From NCBI GenBank assembly GCA_003697135.1, contig RFGC01000035.1, forward strand, positions 248,001 to 312,000: DNA of 64,000 nt, read 5' to 3'. The position numbers and the translations under genes are program-made. The notes below the pieces were generated by a model. The model was not told the DNA's origin. It was given only the letters and a program-made list of their open reading frames with translations, and did not search any database. Shown here piece after piece: positions 30,469 to 40,167 of the stretch. Origin of the DNA: Acidobacteriota bacterium (GTDB lineage Bacteria; Acidobacteriota; Blastocatellia; Pyrinomonadales; Pyrinomonadaceae). How positions within the stretch are numbered: position 1 is the first letter of the stretch; the number at the start of each line of letters is the position of its first letter.

Positions 30469-31596
30469 TTAAGTGGTAAAAAATCTCTTTACTCTCTCGG
30501 TTATGGTTCTTAGAATATCTTCACTTAGTTCAGTGTGCATCGGCAAAGATACAACTGAACTGCAAAGTTTTTCCGTTACTGGTAGATTCAAATCGGGACT
30601 TACAAACTCAGCAAACGCTTTCTGACGATTTAGCGGAATTGGATAGTAAATCATTGCTGGAATTCCATGAGCATTCAGGTATTCGATCAAACGATCGCGC
30701 TTATCACTCGGCACTTTCAAGGTGTATTGATGGAAAACATGGGTCGAGTAAGGTGCGCGTGCTGGAATCTGAATCTCCTCTATCTGGGAAAATGCCTCAT
30801 CGTAAAACGAAGCCGCCTGCCGCCGTGCCATGCAGTATTGATCGAGATATTTTAGCTTGACGTTCAAAATCGCTGCTTGTATTGAGTCAAGACGTGAGTT
30901 AACACCGATATAGTCATGATAATAGCGTTTTGATTGTCCATGATTTGCTATCATTCTCATCTTCTCAGCCAACAAATCATCGTTAGTAAAGATCGCTCCA
31001 CCATCGCCGTAACAACCCAAGTTTTTCGACGGAAAGAAGGATGTTGTTCCAATATGCCCAATTGTCCCTGCTTTTTTTCTAGTTCCATCAGAAAAAATAC
31101 ACTCTGCACCGATTGACTGAGCGTTATCTTCGATGACATAAAGACCATATTTTTCAGCAAGTTCCATGATTGATTGCATATCACAAGCCTGACCGAATAA
31201 ATGCACAGGCATTATAACCTTCGTCCGAGGCGTAATAGCTTTTTCTATGTTTTCTGCTGTAACGTTGAAGGTTTCAAAATCAACATCAACCATTACAGGT
31301 CTTAGTCTTAGCAAAGCTACAACTTCTGCGGTTGAAATAAACGTAAATGCCGGAACTATTACTTCATCTCCCGGCTCCAAATCGAGCGCCATGAGAGCTA
31401 TCTGCAAGGCGTCTGTGCCATTTGCACAAGGAATAACGTGCTTTACACTCAGATATTTTTCTAAGTTTCTACTGAAAGTTTCAACAGCTGGGCCATTTAT
31501 GTAGGCAGTCGAGCTAACACATTCAAGAATTGCTTTGTCAATCTCGTCCTTGATTTTCTCGTATTGATTCTTTAGATCAACCATTTGCGTTATCAT
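30469..31596 (-). CDS. DegT/DnrJ/EryC1/StrS-family sugar aminotransferase
   Basis: The 375-residue PLP enzyme makes an amino sugar from a keto-sugar nucleotide. Diagnostic segments are MVDLKNQYEKIKDEID at the N-terminus, NGTDALQIALMAL, VIEDNAQSIGA, and the PLP lysine in SFFPSKNLGCYGDGGAIF. The opening residues and overall order resemble WbpE/FdtB-type enzymes (UDP-2-acetamido-3-amino sugars), but the exact donor cannot be told. The frame is open to 31659; homologues start at MVDLKN or the preceding MITQ, so I use 31596. It forms an operon with the flippase. Confidence 0.88.
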   Translation of the reverse strand: MITQMVDLKNQYEKIKDEIDKAILECVSSTAYINGPAVETFSRNLEKYLSVKHVIPCANGTDALQIALMALDLEPGDEVIVPAFTFISTAEVVALLRLRPVMVDVDFETFNVTAENIEKAITPRTKVIMPVHLFGQACDMQSIMELAEKYGLYVIEDNAQSIGAECIFSDGTRKKAGTIGHIGTTSFFPSKNLGCYGDGGAIFTNDDLLAEKMRMIANHGQSKRYYHDYIGVNSRLDSIQAAILNVKLKYLDQYCMARRQAASFYDEAFSQIEEIQIPARAPYSTHVFHQYTLKVPSDKRDRLIEYLNAHGIPAMIYYPIPLNRQKAFAEFVSPDLNLPVTEKLCSSVVSLPMHTELSEDILRTITERVKRFFTT

Positions 31597-31698
31597 ATTC
31601 AAAAAAATAAGAGTAAAATTTCTGAGAAAGAATGGCAATTGTCCGATTATCTCTTCCAAAAAACCGTCTAAGATTTCCTTATAGTAGAGTTTGGATTA

Positions 31699-31707
31699 TG
31701 TTATAAT
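31699..31707 (+). promoter_or_regulatory. Extended -10 promoter before the J-domain gene
   Basis: TGTTATAAT matches the extended TGnTATAAT consensus; no -35 is evident. It lies 39 bases before the ATG. Confidence 0.5.
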
Positions 31708-31746
31708 CTTATTGCTTTTGTTAAACTTCTGAAGTCCGTTTTTATC

Positions 31747-32541
31747 ATGGTGATTAACTATTATAAGGTTTTAGGGATTTCACCGAGGGCTTCGGCATCA
31801 GAAATAAAACGTGCTTATCGGCGACTAGCCAAACAATATCATCCTGATCTACATGGCGGTTCAGAAGAAGCTACTAAGAGATTTGCACTCATAGCGGAAG
31901 CATACGAAATTCTAAGCGATCCGCAAAAGAGAAAAGATTTCGATAGACAATTAGCACAAAGCGCTAACGGCGAAGACTCAATTTTGTTTTCCGATAATTA
32001 CTATGCTAGAAAACTCCGCCAAATAGCACTGGAGAGACGCTATAACCAGATAGTTGATCGCATTATAGAAGCCGAAAGAGAAGAAGTTATAGCACTTCAA
32101 AAAGTCATATTTCCTCTAGTTGCACTCTTTCTTTCCATATTTTTCGTGGCTATTTTCAGACCGAGATTTTTCGCTAACGCAGAGTTTTTCGGAAAAATGG
32201 CTTTAATTACATTGTCGGTCATCGGCTTCATTCATCTAATATCGAGGCTCAGAGAAGGTTTTCAAAAATACACTTACGATTCGGAAAAACTGCATAACTC
32301 GATTTTTGAAGAAGAGGAAGAAAAGAGGCCCTATTCAAGATCAGTAGCATTTGCATTTCTAATTTTCGGCATCGGAATAAGCTTAGGTTTAGGTTGGATA
32401 ATAGGAAATTATCTTGAAATGTTCGTAGCTGCCGCAATGCCGAGACTCTTTTCACCGACTTTCCAAACAGAATTCATTCTTTATCCTCCGATATTAGTTC
32501 TTTTAATAGACATAATTCACTACTTAACTTCAAAAGACTAA
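31747..32541 (+). CDS. Membrane-bound J-domain (DnaJ-like) protein
   Basis: A J domain fills residues 4-66 ([20 protein letters not shown] ... KQYHPDL ... [15 protein letters not shown]) with the HPD tripeptide at about 38-40 that stimulates Hsp70 ATPase. The rest has a charged helix (about 70-115) and four hydrophobic spans, with no zinc or glycine-rich region. It thus resembles membrane-tethered J proteins that recruit DnaK to a membrane client, not the general chaperone DnaJ. The frame is complete, starting with an ATG at 31747; the ribosome site is weak. Confidence 0.85.
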   Translation: MVINYYKVLGISPRASASEIKRAYRRLAKQYHPDLHGGSEEATKRFALIAEAYEILSDPQKRKDFDRQLAQSANGEDSILFSDNYYARKLRQIALERRYNQIVDRIIEAEREEVIALQKVIFPLVALFLSIFFVAIFRPRFFANAEFFGKMALITLSVIGFIHLISRLREGFQKYTYDSEKLHNSIFEEEEEKRPYSRSVAFAFLIFGIGISLGLGWIIGNYLEMFVAAAMPRLFSPTFQTEFILYPPILVLLIDIIHYLTSKD

Positions 32542-32559
32542 TTTCCCACTTTGCTAAGC

Positions 32560-33522
32560 TCAAATTCTCCTGTAGAACTCTACACCATCATGTCTTATTT
32601 CCAAAGCAATTTTACCGTTCATAACCGCATAATCAAGGTGTGCTACTGTTTCCGATACTGCCAGAAACCTTTGATGATCTTGTTCAATTGCCGAAGGAAA
32701 CATTTTTGTAGCGACCTCAAAACCCGTGATGCCTTCATTCGTCACCAGTGAGATGATTTTGCGCTGGCGCTCTTCAATTGCCCGTAAGTAGCGATTAAAA
32801 ATTTCTTCAAAATCTTTTACCGAATCACCGTGGCCACCATGTGTTAAAGTTGGCGAAAGAGAGCGAAGACGAGCTAACGAAACTAGATATTCAGCAAGCG
32901 ATGGAAAACGACGTTTTGAGTCGTAGGGATCGGGCGAAATTACAGGATTTGGCGTGATTCTCTTCAACACGCAGTCACCACAAATCAAAGTTCTATCTGC
33001 TTGTCTGAAAAAAGAACAAGAACCCGGCGTATGGCCAGGAGTATGAAGAACCTTCAAAACACCTTTTGAAAACTCAAGCTCTGTCTCATCAGACAAAACC
33101 TCAAAATCACCTTCATGTAAGCTATCGGTCAATAATCTTATCTTTCGATAAAACCGACGCATCTTCTCGATCACATCATCAGGGACACCAACTCGCCGAA
33201 GCATTATTTCACTTTCTTTTCCATCAAATCTACCAAACAGGTGACCAGTTTCCCATTCATGAACAAAAATTTTCACGTCTTTTGCTTCGTTGAGTATTGT
33301 TTTTGCCAGTCCGCAGTGGTCTTCATGAGCGTGTGTCAAAACAATTCTACGAATATCAGAAAGTTTGACTCCATTTTGAGCAAGCCTTTCACGCAAAATA
33401 TCTAAAGCTTGCTTGGTTTTCGGGCCTGTATCAATCAAAGTAATTGGATCATCTTTGATTAGATAGACATTAACATCACCCACGACTAAAGGTGTCGGCA
33501 AAGAGATTCTTACTATTTGCAT
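32560..33522 (-). CDS. MBL-fold metallo-hydrolase (LACTB2-like)
   Basis: The 320-residue protein has the HxHxDH zinc motif as LTHAHEDHCGL, then HTPGHTPGSC, CGDCVL and a late LTHGGHGDSV, all standard MBL-fold ligands. The C-terminal about 80 residues form a winged-helix-like segment (ITGFEVATKMFP ... VAHLDYAVMNGKIAL), the architecture of the LACTB2 branch of nucleic acid or glyoxalase II-type hydrolases. The substrate is unknown. It is a single gene divergent from the Oar receptor gene at 33733. Confidence 0.88.
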   Translation of the reverse strand: MQIVRISLPTPLVVGDVNVYLIKDDPITLIDTGPKTKQALDILRERLAQNGVKLSDIRRIVLTHAHEDHCGLAKTILNEAKDVKIFVHEWETGHLFGRFDGKESEIMLRRVGVPDDVIEKMRRFYRKIRLLTDSLHEGDFEVLSDETELEFSKGVLKVLHTPGHTPGSCSFFRQADRTLICGDCVLKRITPNPVISPDPYDSKRRFPSLAEYLVSLARLRSLSPTLTHGGHGDSVKDFEEIFNRYLRAIEERQRKIISLVTNEGITGFEVATKMFPSAIEQDHQRFLAVSETVAHLDYAVMNGKIALEIRHDGVEFYRRI

Positions 33523-33618
33523 GTCCAGTAAAACCTAATGAGTTTACAAAATCCACAATTTTCAAATTGTATCACCTTATGCATCGAGATACGTCATTAC
33601 GAAAGTTTTCAATACTTC

Positions 33619-33646
33619 TGAACATTTTTTCAACTTTTGTTATAAG
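33619..33646 (+). promoter_or_regulatory. Promoter of the Oar-like receptor
   Basis: TGAACA (33619-33624) and an extended -10 TGTTATAAG (33638-33646) are spaced by 16 bases between the -35 and TATAAG. The leader is about 80 bases, ending in GAGGTGAG before the ATG. Confidence 0.45.
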
Positions 33647-33732
33647 ATGGTGCTTGCAAACTTGCATTTATTCAATTTTTAGGTTACAAGTTTCAAAAGC
33701 TAGAAAAATCTTTACAATCGAGGTGAGTTTTT

Positions 33733-36700
33733 ATGACTAGAAGCAGATGTTTAATCGAGACGGTAGCAACTATTGCTTTAGTGCTTGCTATCGTGCTTTC
33801 AGTGTCACCAACGAAAGTTCATGCGCAAGCGCAGGCAAGCACGGCTGATTTAGTAGGGACGGTCACCGATCCGACAGGTGCTGTTGTGGCAGGAGCGACC
33901 GTCACTGCAAAAAACCTAGCAACCGGGCTTACTAGAACTGTTCAATCGAACGCCACAGGGGAATACCAAATTATCGGGTTGATCCCTGGAAACTACGAAA
34001 TAACGGCAGAAGCCCCCACCTTCAAAAAAGTGATAATATCACCTGTTCAACTAACAGTTGGACAGAGAGCCGAGTTGCAAATAAGGCTTGAGATCGGCGA
34101 AATCGGAGGAGGAGTCGTCACTATTTCAGGAGACGTGGTGGAGCTGATAGAAACCAGCCGAACTGCTGTTTCTACAACAATAGAGCAAGTTAGAATTGAA
34201 AACCTACCGATAAACGAGCGAAGCGCTATAGGATTTGCTTTGACTATCTCAACCGTCAATCGAGACAATGGCCGTCCGATAGGCCCTGCTCCTACATCGG
34301 GATTGAACATAGGCGGACAGCGCGGACGTTCAACGCTAGTGCAAGTTGATGGTGTGGATTTCACTGATAACTCAGTAAACACAGCACGTTCAACTGTCGG
34401 TCAAGAAGCAGTTCAAGAATATCAAATCTCGACGAATTCCTACATGCCGGAATTCGGTAGAGCAATCGGTGGCGTCGTTAATGTTGTTACTAAACGCGGC
34501 ACAAACGACTTCCGTGGTAATCTCTTCTTTTTTGTCAGAGACAAATCAATTCAAGCAAGACCACCATTTGCGCCAACGAGTGATAAGCCTGATTTCACCA
34601 GAGTGCAATATGGCGCCACTTTGGGCGGTCCCATAAAAAAAGACAAGACATTTTTCTTCACTGCATTTGAAGGAAGACAGCGTCGTGAATCAGGATTTTT
34701 CACTAGCGATGTTGCGCAAGGTTTAACAGCCTCGATAACATTAGGACCTCCGATACTTCCATTTACCCAGACTTTTAATTTTCTAACACCTCAACAAGCT
34801 CAATTTGCGCAATCTCTGATTGCGAGCGGTAATCCAACATTGATAAATGCCGCAGTTCAATATCTCTACTTGGCTTCCAGCGGGTCAAATACAGCCTTGA
34901 ATGGTGTAAACCCACTGATAAGCCCTGGCGGTTCGATACCGATACCAGCAGGACAGGTAGTTGGCCAAAGGTTTTTGCTTTCAGGAGCACCTGTTCCGAT
35001 AAGCGATATAGCTTTTCGCCCGTTAAACCAACTACAAAGAGTTTTCCCGGTCACCGATAAAACCCATTTCTTTTCGATTCGCGGGGATCACACATTTAAC
35101 GCTAATAACCAACTAACTGTTCGTTTCAGCTACAATCCTAGCAAGATTACAGGCATTCAGGTTGAGTCACAAAATCAATCGCTCGGACAAAACGATTTCT
35201 CGCGAACAGGTGTTTCTGATACGAAAGACTATGCCTTCACTGTTGGTCTCAACTCTAATTTCCTAACCAACATTTTGAATGAAATCAGATTCAGCTATGG
35301 CCAAAGAAACACAACTTTCCGCTCACAAAACGGCGATGCAGTAGCTTTCAACATTTCAGGCACAGCGTTTATAGGAAGAGAGCTTTTCTCTCCAGTTGTT
35401 AGAACTGAAAGACGATTCCAGATAGCCGATAACTTCAATCTAATCGTTGGAAAACATAATTTCAAATTCGGAGGCGACTTCAACTACATAAAGATTCCAT
35501 CAGTGAGATTCGAGCTTAATTTTGCTGGACTTTTTAACTTCGGTCCCTTTGCAGCAGGTAATCTCAATCCAGCATTTGCTACCCTTGGCGCTCCCGATCT
35601 GACACCTGTTCAGGCCTACGGTTTAGGATTACCTTCGATCTTTATCCAGGGATTTGGTAATCCAATAAACAAAATTAAAAATGTCCCCATAGCTTTCTAT
35701 GCCCAAGATTCGTGGAAAATTCACCCACGAATTACACTTAACTACGGAATACGTTATGATGTTGAATTAACAGACACAATAGCACCGACGCCGTTTCGTG
35801 ATCCTCTCACTGGTATAACGCTTTCTACCACGGATTTGCTTGCCGCACAAGATGCTGTTGGAGTTCAACAAGGATTCCCAAGAGACAAGAATAACTTTGC
35901 ACCTCGTCTGGCAATTGCATGGGATGTTTTCGGAACCGGCAGAACGCTTATCAGAGCGGCCGCTGGGCTTTTCTATGATCACCCACTTCTCGCAATCGCA
36001 TTTAATTCCGACATTGCAGACGCCGCACAACAACAGCAATCAGTTCTGACACCGGGTAGCCCTGCTCCGAATGCGCTTTTGAATGCTACCCAGGTCTTCC
36101 ATGGAACTGTTTGCACTGCCGCAACAACAAATCCTGTATGCCCAACTGGAGTCTTCACGCCCGGAGCGGCGCCAACAGCCCAATATCAATTCGGACGTCA
36201 ACGCTTCAACGATCAAACTTTCCCCGGCTTTGGACCAGTTTTGCCATTCATCCTGTCTGTTGAAAAAGACTTCAAATATGCTTCAGCTTTTCAGGCAAAC
36301 TTAGGATTTGAACAACAAATCACCAAGGACATTGCATTTTCTATCAGCTACATAAGAGTTGCGGCTAGAAACTTACCAAAACCAACGGATTTGAACACGC
36401 CAAACACGGCACTTCAAATCCAAAACTTTGCCCGTTTTGCAAATCGTAACCCTAACAGCACCACCGAAGCAATAGCAGGCATATCAATTCCGACGTCTGC
36501 GCCCGGATCGAGTTTCACCAACGCTTATGGTGTAACCTGTGTGGTTGTCATTCCGGGAATGATAGCTCAATGCCCAAGCGGAAGAGTTATAGTTCCAGCT
36601 ATAGCCAACTTCTTCCGTCCCAATGCTCCTAACTACTTCCTTGCACAGGCTCTTTCCGGCGGCGCTGTAACTAAAGCCGTTCTAGATTCACAACTTGCAG

Positions 36701-37485
36701 GCACTTTGAGAACTCCTGGTGTGCTGAGTCCCTTCGGAGCTGTGAATGCACAGGTCTCAAGTGGATTCTCAAATTATGATGCCATGAATGTGGAAGTTAA
36801 AAGACGCTTCGCAAATAACTTCCAATTCTTTGCTACCTACACATGGTCACACGCAATTGATGACTCATCAGATTTGCAAACTCTTTTGATTGCCCAAGAT
36901 GTCACTAGACCGCAACTAGAAAAAGCTGATTCGCTTTTCGATCAAAGACACCGCTTCGTTTTCAGCGGTGTTTTAACCTCGCCTCAAAATTGGCGAAAGT
37001 CCGATGACTTCGTGAGAAGATTCTTTGCAGACTTCACGATTGCACCTATCATCGAGATTTCATCTGGTCGTCCGTTCAACATCATCACCAATGTTGACAC
37101 GAATAATGACCAGTCAACGCAAACAGATCGTCCTAGCGTCCGTCCTGACGGCACATTGTGTCTACCCGGCACAGCTGGATGCACTCCTTTGATTACTGAT
37201 GGCAAATTCTCCATCGGCAATCTAGGACGCAACATGGGCATCACAAAGAGCTTTGCTTCTTTTGATTTCCGTATCACCAAAGCCATTTACTTTGGTGAAA
37301 GAATAAGGCTAGACCTGATTGGAGAGGTCTTTAACTTGTTTAACCGCTTCAACCAAGCTGCCGCTTCACCTTTCTTCCAAGATGTAAACGCTTTTGGAAG
37401 AAGGTCTGGAAGGAAATACTTAAGCCGTCCAACTGCCGCTTACGATCAAAGGCAATTCCAGTTCGGAATCAAATTAAACTTCTGA
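33733..37485 (+). CDS. TonB-dependent Oar-like outer-membrane receptor
   Basis: The 1250 residues start with a signal peptide, then a carboxypeptidase-regulatory-like beta-sandwich (about 35-120; GTVTDPTGAVVAGATVTAKN), a plug domain (about 135-260; NIGGQRGRSTLVQVDGVDFTD) and a large C-terminal beta-barrel ending in an aromatic residue (FQFGIKLNF), the usual BAM recognition end. This is the Oar/SusC-like receptor architecture common in Acidobacteria and Myxococcus. No SusD-like partner lies in the window. The ligand is unknown. A strong terminator follows at 37543, so it is monocistronic. Confidence 0.9.
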   Translation: MTRSRCLIETVATIALVLAIVLSVSPTKVHAQAQASTADLVGTVTDPTGAVVAGATVTAKNLATGLTRTVQSNATGEYQIIGLIPGNYEITAEAPTFKKVIISPVQLTVGQRAELQIRLEIGEIGGGVVTISGDVVELIETSRTAVSTTIEQVRIENLPINERSAIGFALTISTVNRDNGRPIGPAPTSGLNIGGQRGRSTLVQVDGVDFTDNSVNTARSTVGQEAVQEYQISTNSYMPEFGRAIGGVVNVVTKRGTNDFRGNLFFFVRDKSIQARPPFAPTSDKPDFTRVQYGATLGGPIKKDKTFFFTAFEGRQRRESGFFTSDVAQGLTASITLGPPILPFTQTFNFLTPQQAQFAQSLIASGNPTLINAAVQYLYLASSGSNTALNGVNPLISPGGSIPIPAGQVVGQRFLLSGAPVPISDIAFRPLNQLQRVFPVTDKTHFFSIRGDHTFNANNQLTVRFSYNPSKITGIQVESQNQSLGQNDFSRTGVSDTKDYAFTVGLNSNFLTNILNEIRFSYGQRNTTFRSQNGDAVAFNISGTAFIGRELFSPVVRTERRFQIADNFNLIVGKHNFKFGGDFNYIKIPSVRFELNFAGLFNFGPFAAGNLNPAFATLGAPDLTPVQAYGLGLPSIFIQGFGNPINKIKNVPIAFYAQDSWKIHPRITLNYGIRYDVELTDTIAPTPFRDPLTGITLSTTDLLAAQDAVGVQQGFPRDKNNFAPRLAIAWDVFGTGRTLIRAAAGLFYDHPLLAIAFNSDIADAAQQQQSVLTPGSPAPNALLNATQVFHGTVCTAATTNPVCPTGVFTPGAAPTAQYQFGRQRFNDQTFPGFGPVLPFILSVEKDFKYASAFQANLGFEQQITKDIAFSISYIRVAARNLPKPTDLNTPNTALQIQNFARFANRNPNSTTEAIAGISIPTSAPGSSFTNAYGVTCVVVIPGMIAQCPSGRVIVPAIANFFRPNAPNYFLAQALSGGAVTKAVLDSQLAGTLRTPGVLSPFGAVNAQVSSGFSNYDAMNVEVKRRFANNFQFFATYTWSHAIDDSSDLQTLLIAQDVTRPQLEKADSLFDQRHRFVFSGVLTSPQNWRKSDDFVRRFFADFTIAPIIEISSGRPFNIITNVDTNNDQSTQTDRPSVRPDGTLCLPGTAGCTPLITDGKFSIGNLGRNMGITKSFASFDFRITKAIYFGERIRLDLIGEVFNLFNRFNQAAASPFFQDVNAFGRRSGRKYLSRPTAAYDQRQFQFGIKLNF

Positions 37486-37542
37486 AAAGTAAGAAAATCC
37501 GAATTTCTGAAAGTAAGAAATCTGAATTCCTGCAATCCTCTG

Positions 37543-37572
37543 AAAAGGCTAGCAAAAAATGGCTAGCCTTTT
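37543..37572 (+). terminator. Rho-independent terminator after the receptor gene
   Basis: AAAAGGCTAGC (37543-37553) and GCTAGCCTTTT (37562-37572) are perfect complements with an eight-base loop. The A/T ends give it bidirectional character. Confidence 0.85.
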
Positions 37573-37595
37573 CTGTTTTGTCTTATACTTAAATC

Positions 37596-38537
37596 GTGGC
37601 TTCAACAATAGCAGAAAAAATCAGAAAAAAAGCTCTAGAACTCGGCTTTCACAAAGTTGGTTTCGCTCCAGCAGAAACCTTGATGCATGAAAGAGATTTG
37701 CTCGAAAAGTGGTTAGAGAAAGGCTTTCATGGAGAAATGCTTTGGATGGCAAGAGAGCCTGAAAAAAGAACCGATCCAAAACTGCTTTTCCCTCAAGCCA
37801 AAACCGTGATTTCTGTTGCGCTGAACTACTACACACCGTTTCAACACGAAGAAACTCCAAAAAAAGGAAAAATCTCACGATATGCCTGGGGCGATGACTA
37901 TCACGAAATCCTTCGGGAGAAATTGCAACGACTACTTGAGTTTATAAAAACTCTTGACCATGAAGTAGAAGGAAAAATTTGCGTTGACACTTCTCCCATT
38001 ATGGAAAAAGCCTGGGCTGTGCGAGCTGGTTTGGGATGGATTGGCAAGCACTCAAATTTAATCACAAAAGATTATGGCTCATGGGTTTTTCTAGGCGAGA
38101 TTTTAGTAAACATAGAAATTGAAGACGAGACGAAAATTGAAACTGATCACTGCGGGAGTTGCACAGCTTGCATAAACGCTTGTCCAACCGGTGCCATCGT
38201 TGAGCCTTATGTCGTTAACTCTAATCTTTGTATTTCCTACGCTACGATAGAACTTCGAGAACCAGAATTACCTGAAAAAATCAAAGAAAATCTAAATGGC
38301 TGGCTTTACGGTTGTGACATCTGTCAAGAAGTCTGCCCTTGGAACCGCTTTCAAAAAGAAACGGAAGAAAATCGTTTCCATCCACGCAATAACGAAACTT
38401 CCGTGAGCATAGATTCCATCTTATCAATGACACATGAGCAATATATCGAAAGATTCAGAAGAAGCCCTATGAAAAGAGCAAAACTGCAAGGTCTAAAAAG
38501 AAATGCCGAAGCTCTGAAAAACTCTAATCAAAAGTGA
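37596..38537 (+). CDS. queG: Epoxyqueuosine reductase
   Basis: QueG reduces epoxyqueuosine to queuosine in tRNA wobble position 34, using cobalamin and two 4Fe-4S clusters. The 313 residues contain the ferredoxin-like CGSCTACINACPTGAI and a second set in GCDICQEVCPWN, plus the conserved VDTSPIMEKAWAVRAGLGWIGKH active-site stretch with its catalytic aspartate. The start codon is GTG, with no Shine-Dalgarno motif; the TATACT box ends six bases before it, so the mRNA may be leaderless. The gene lies directly past the receptor terminator and is unlikely to be cotranscribed with the kinase. Confidence 0.92.
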   Translation: MASTIAEKIRKKALELGFHKVGFAPAETLMHERDLLEKWLEKGFHGEMLWMAREPEKRTDPKLLFPQAKTVISVALNYYTPFQHEETPKKGKISRYAWGDDYHEILREKLQRLLEFIKTLDHEVEGKICVDTSPIMEKAWAVRAGLGWIGKHSNLITKDYGSWVFLGEILVNIEIEDETKIETDHCGSCTACINACPTGAIVEPYVVNSNLCISYATIELREPELPEKIKENLNGWLYGCDICQEVCPWNRFQKETEENRFHPRNNETSVSIDSILSMTHEQYIERFRRSPMKRAKLQGLKRNAEALKNSNQK

Positions 38538-38652
38538 TCTAGGCTATAAACCCGAACATACAAAGCCAGATTCACCGAATTTTTGAAACAAAAATCTCTG
38601 TTCGCTTGGAGTTTTGAGTTAAAATGTATCAAAGGGGTAAACACTCTAGACA

Positions 38653-40164
38653 ATGACTACTAGGCTTCATTTAGAAAACTGCCGCCTCAGCAACCGATAT
38701 GACATTCATAAACTACTTGGGGAAGGCAGTTACGCAGAGATATACCTTGCACGCGACACTCTAGCCGCTCCTGATTCTCCATTTGCATGGGTTGTAATCA
38801 AAGCATTGAATGTTTACCTCCAAGGTGAACCTGAACCGGATTTGGAAAGAACATTGATTGAAAATCTCAAAAATGAGGCCATTGCTCTTGATTTACTACG
38901 TCATCCGAACATAGTCAGCCGATTAGGCCATGGAACAGCAAAAAATATAGAGGGCAGAATTTTCCATTACTTAATTTTGGAATATCTACCCGGCGGCGAT
39001 CTTTCAAAACTCTGTAAGCCGAATGGTTTGCCACTCGACAAAGTGCTTTACTACCTAGAACAGGTTTGTGCTGGGCTGATGCACGCACACGAAAAAGGCA
39101 TAATTCACCGCGACATCAAACCACAAAATCTTCTTCTCACAGCTGATCGGCAAATAGTAAAGATAACTGATTTCGGCGTGGTTAGATTTGCAGACCTTGA
39201 CACCCCTGTAACGTTGGTTGGAACCAACGTATATGCTCCACCAGAACATAATCCACTCATAGCCGACGGAGCAACAAACAAAATCACACCTGCCGCAGAT
39301 ATTTACTCACTTGCAAAAACTGTTTATGTTTTGCTTACAGGAGAATTACCAAAGCAATTCACCGGAAAGCCGATTACGAGCCTACCTGAACGCTTCGAGA
39401 AAAAGCCTTGGGCAAAACACCTTCTTTACGTGCTCGAAAAAGCGACACAAAGCCAACCCGACAAGCGTTATCAAACCGTGCAAAGTTTTTGGGCTGATTT
39501 GTTTAGAATAAAACAAAGTTTCATGCCTTCCAGCACTTCACGAGATTTTTACGAAGAAGAACCAGAAACTTTGCTTGCTAACGCAAAGCCACAAGCCAGA
39601 TTTTCTGCCGACTTCCCTTTACAAGTAATCCCTCAAACACCCAAGTTTGAAACTTCATACGATTTAGGTCAAACGGAAATAACTCAAAAAGTTGTCGCAA
39701 ATCTTGATTCAACTCCAATAACACCAAATCAGAGAAGCCAAATTCTCTGGGGGGCAAATAGAGTAGCATCCTATCCAGAAGCAGAAATTGTTCTCCCGGA
39801 AAACAAAAGGTCTCTACCGTCGAAATTCTTGAGAGTAGTCATGCTTGTTACGGTCTTTGCAATCGCTTTGTTCGCTACTCAATACTATCTGCGAAACTTC
39901 ATTTCAGTTCCAACGAATCCCGAAAGGCAGACCATTAAGGAAACCATAGGCATTTCGACAACAGATGTTAACATAAGGCCCAGTCCAGGAACTCAAGAAC
40001 CACCTATAGGGCTTCTGCCAAAAGGTTCAAAAGCCCGAATTCTTGACACCAAAGATAACTGGTATCTGATTGATGTGATAGAATATAGTCGCCCGAAAAA
40101 TAATCAGAAAGACGCCGATAAGGGCTGGGTCAACAAAAAATATATCCAAATTCAAGGAGAATAA
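38653..40164 (+). CDS. Membrane Ser/Thr protein kinase with C-terminal SH3-like domain
   Basis: A Hanks-type kinase (about residues 12-285) with the Gly loop LLGEGSYAEIYLA, the VVIKAL lysine, HRDIKPQN (about 152-159) and DFG. The activation segment ends in APPEH in place of APE. A membrane span lies near 392-415, and an SH3_3-type domain (about 435-500; STTDVNIRPSPGTQ ... LPKGSKARILDTKDNWYLI) faces the periplasm, probably binding the cell wall. The FHA gene starts three bases later with its own AAGGAG, so the pair is an operon. Confidence 0.92.
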   Translation: MTTRLHLENCRLSNRYDIHKLLGEGSYAEIYLARDTLAAPDSPFAWVVIKALNVYLQGEPEPDLERTLIENLKNEAIALDLLRHPNIVSRLGHGTAKNIEGRIFHYLILEYLPGGDLSKLCKPNGLPLDKVLYYLEQVCAGLMHAHEKGIIHRDIKPQNLLLTADRQIVKITDFGVVRFADLDTPVTLVGTNVYAPPEHNPLIADGATNKITPAADIYSLAKTVYVLLTGELPKQFTGKPITSLPERFEKKPWAKHLLYVLEKATQSQPDKRYQTVQSFWADLFRIKQSFMPSSTSRDFYEEEPETLLANAKPQARFSADFPLQVIPQTPKFETSYDLGQTEITQKVVANLDSTPITPNQRSQILWGANRVASYPEAEIVLPENKRSLPSKFLRVVMLVTVFAIALFATQYYLRNFISVPTNPERQTIKETIGISTTDVNIRPSPGTQEPPIGLLPKGSKARILDTKDNWYLIDVIEYSRPKNNQKDADKGWVNKKYIQIQGE

Positions 40165-40167
40165 ACA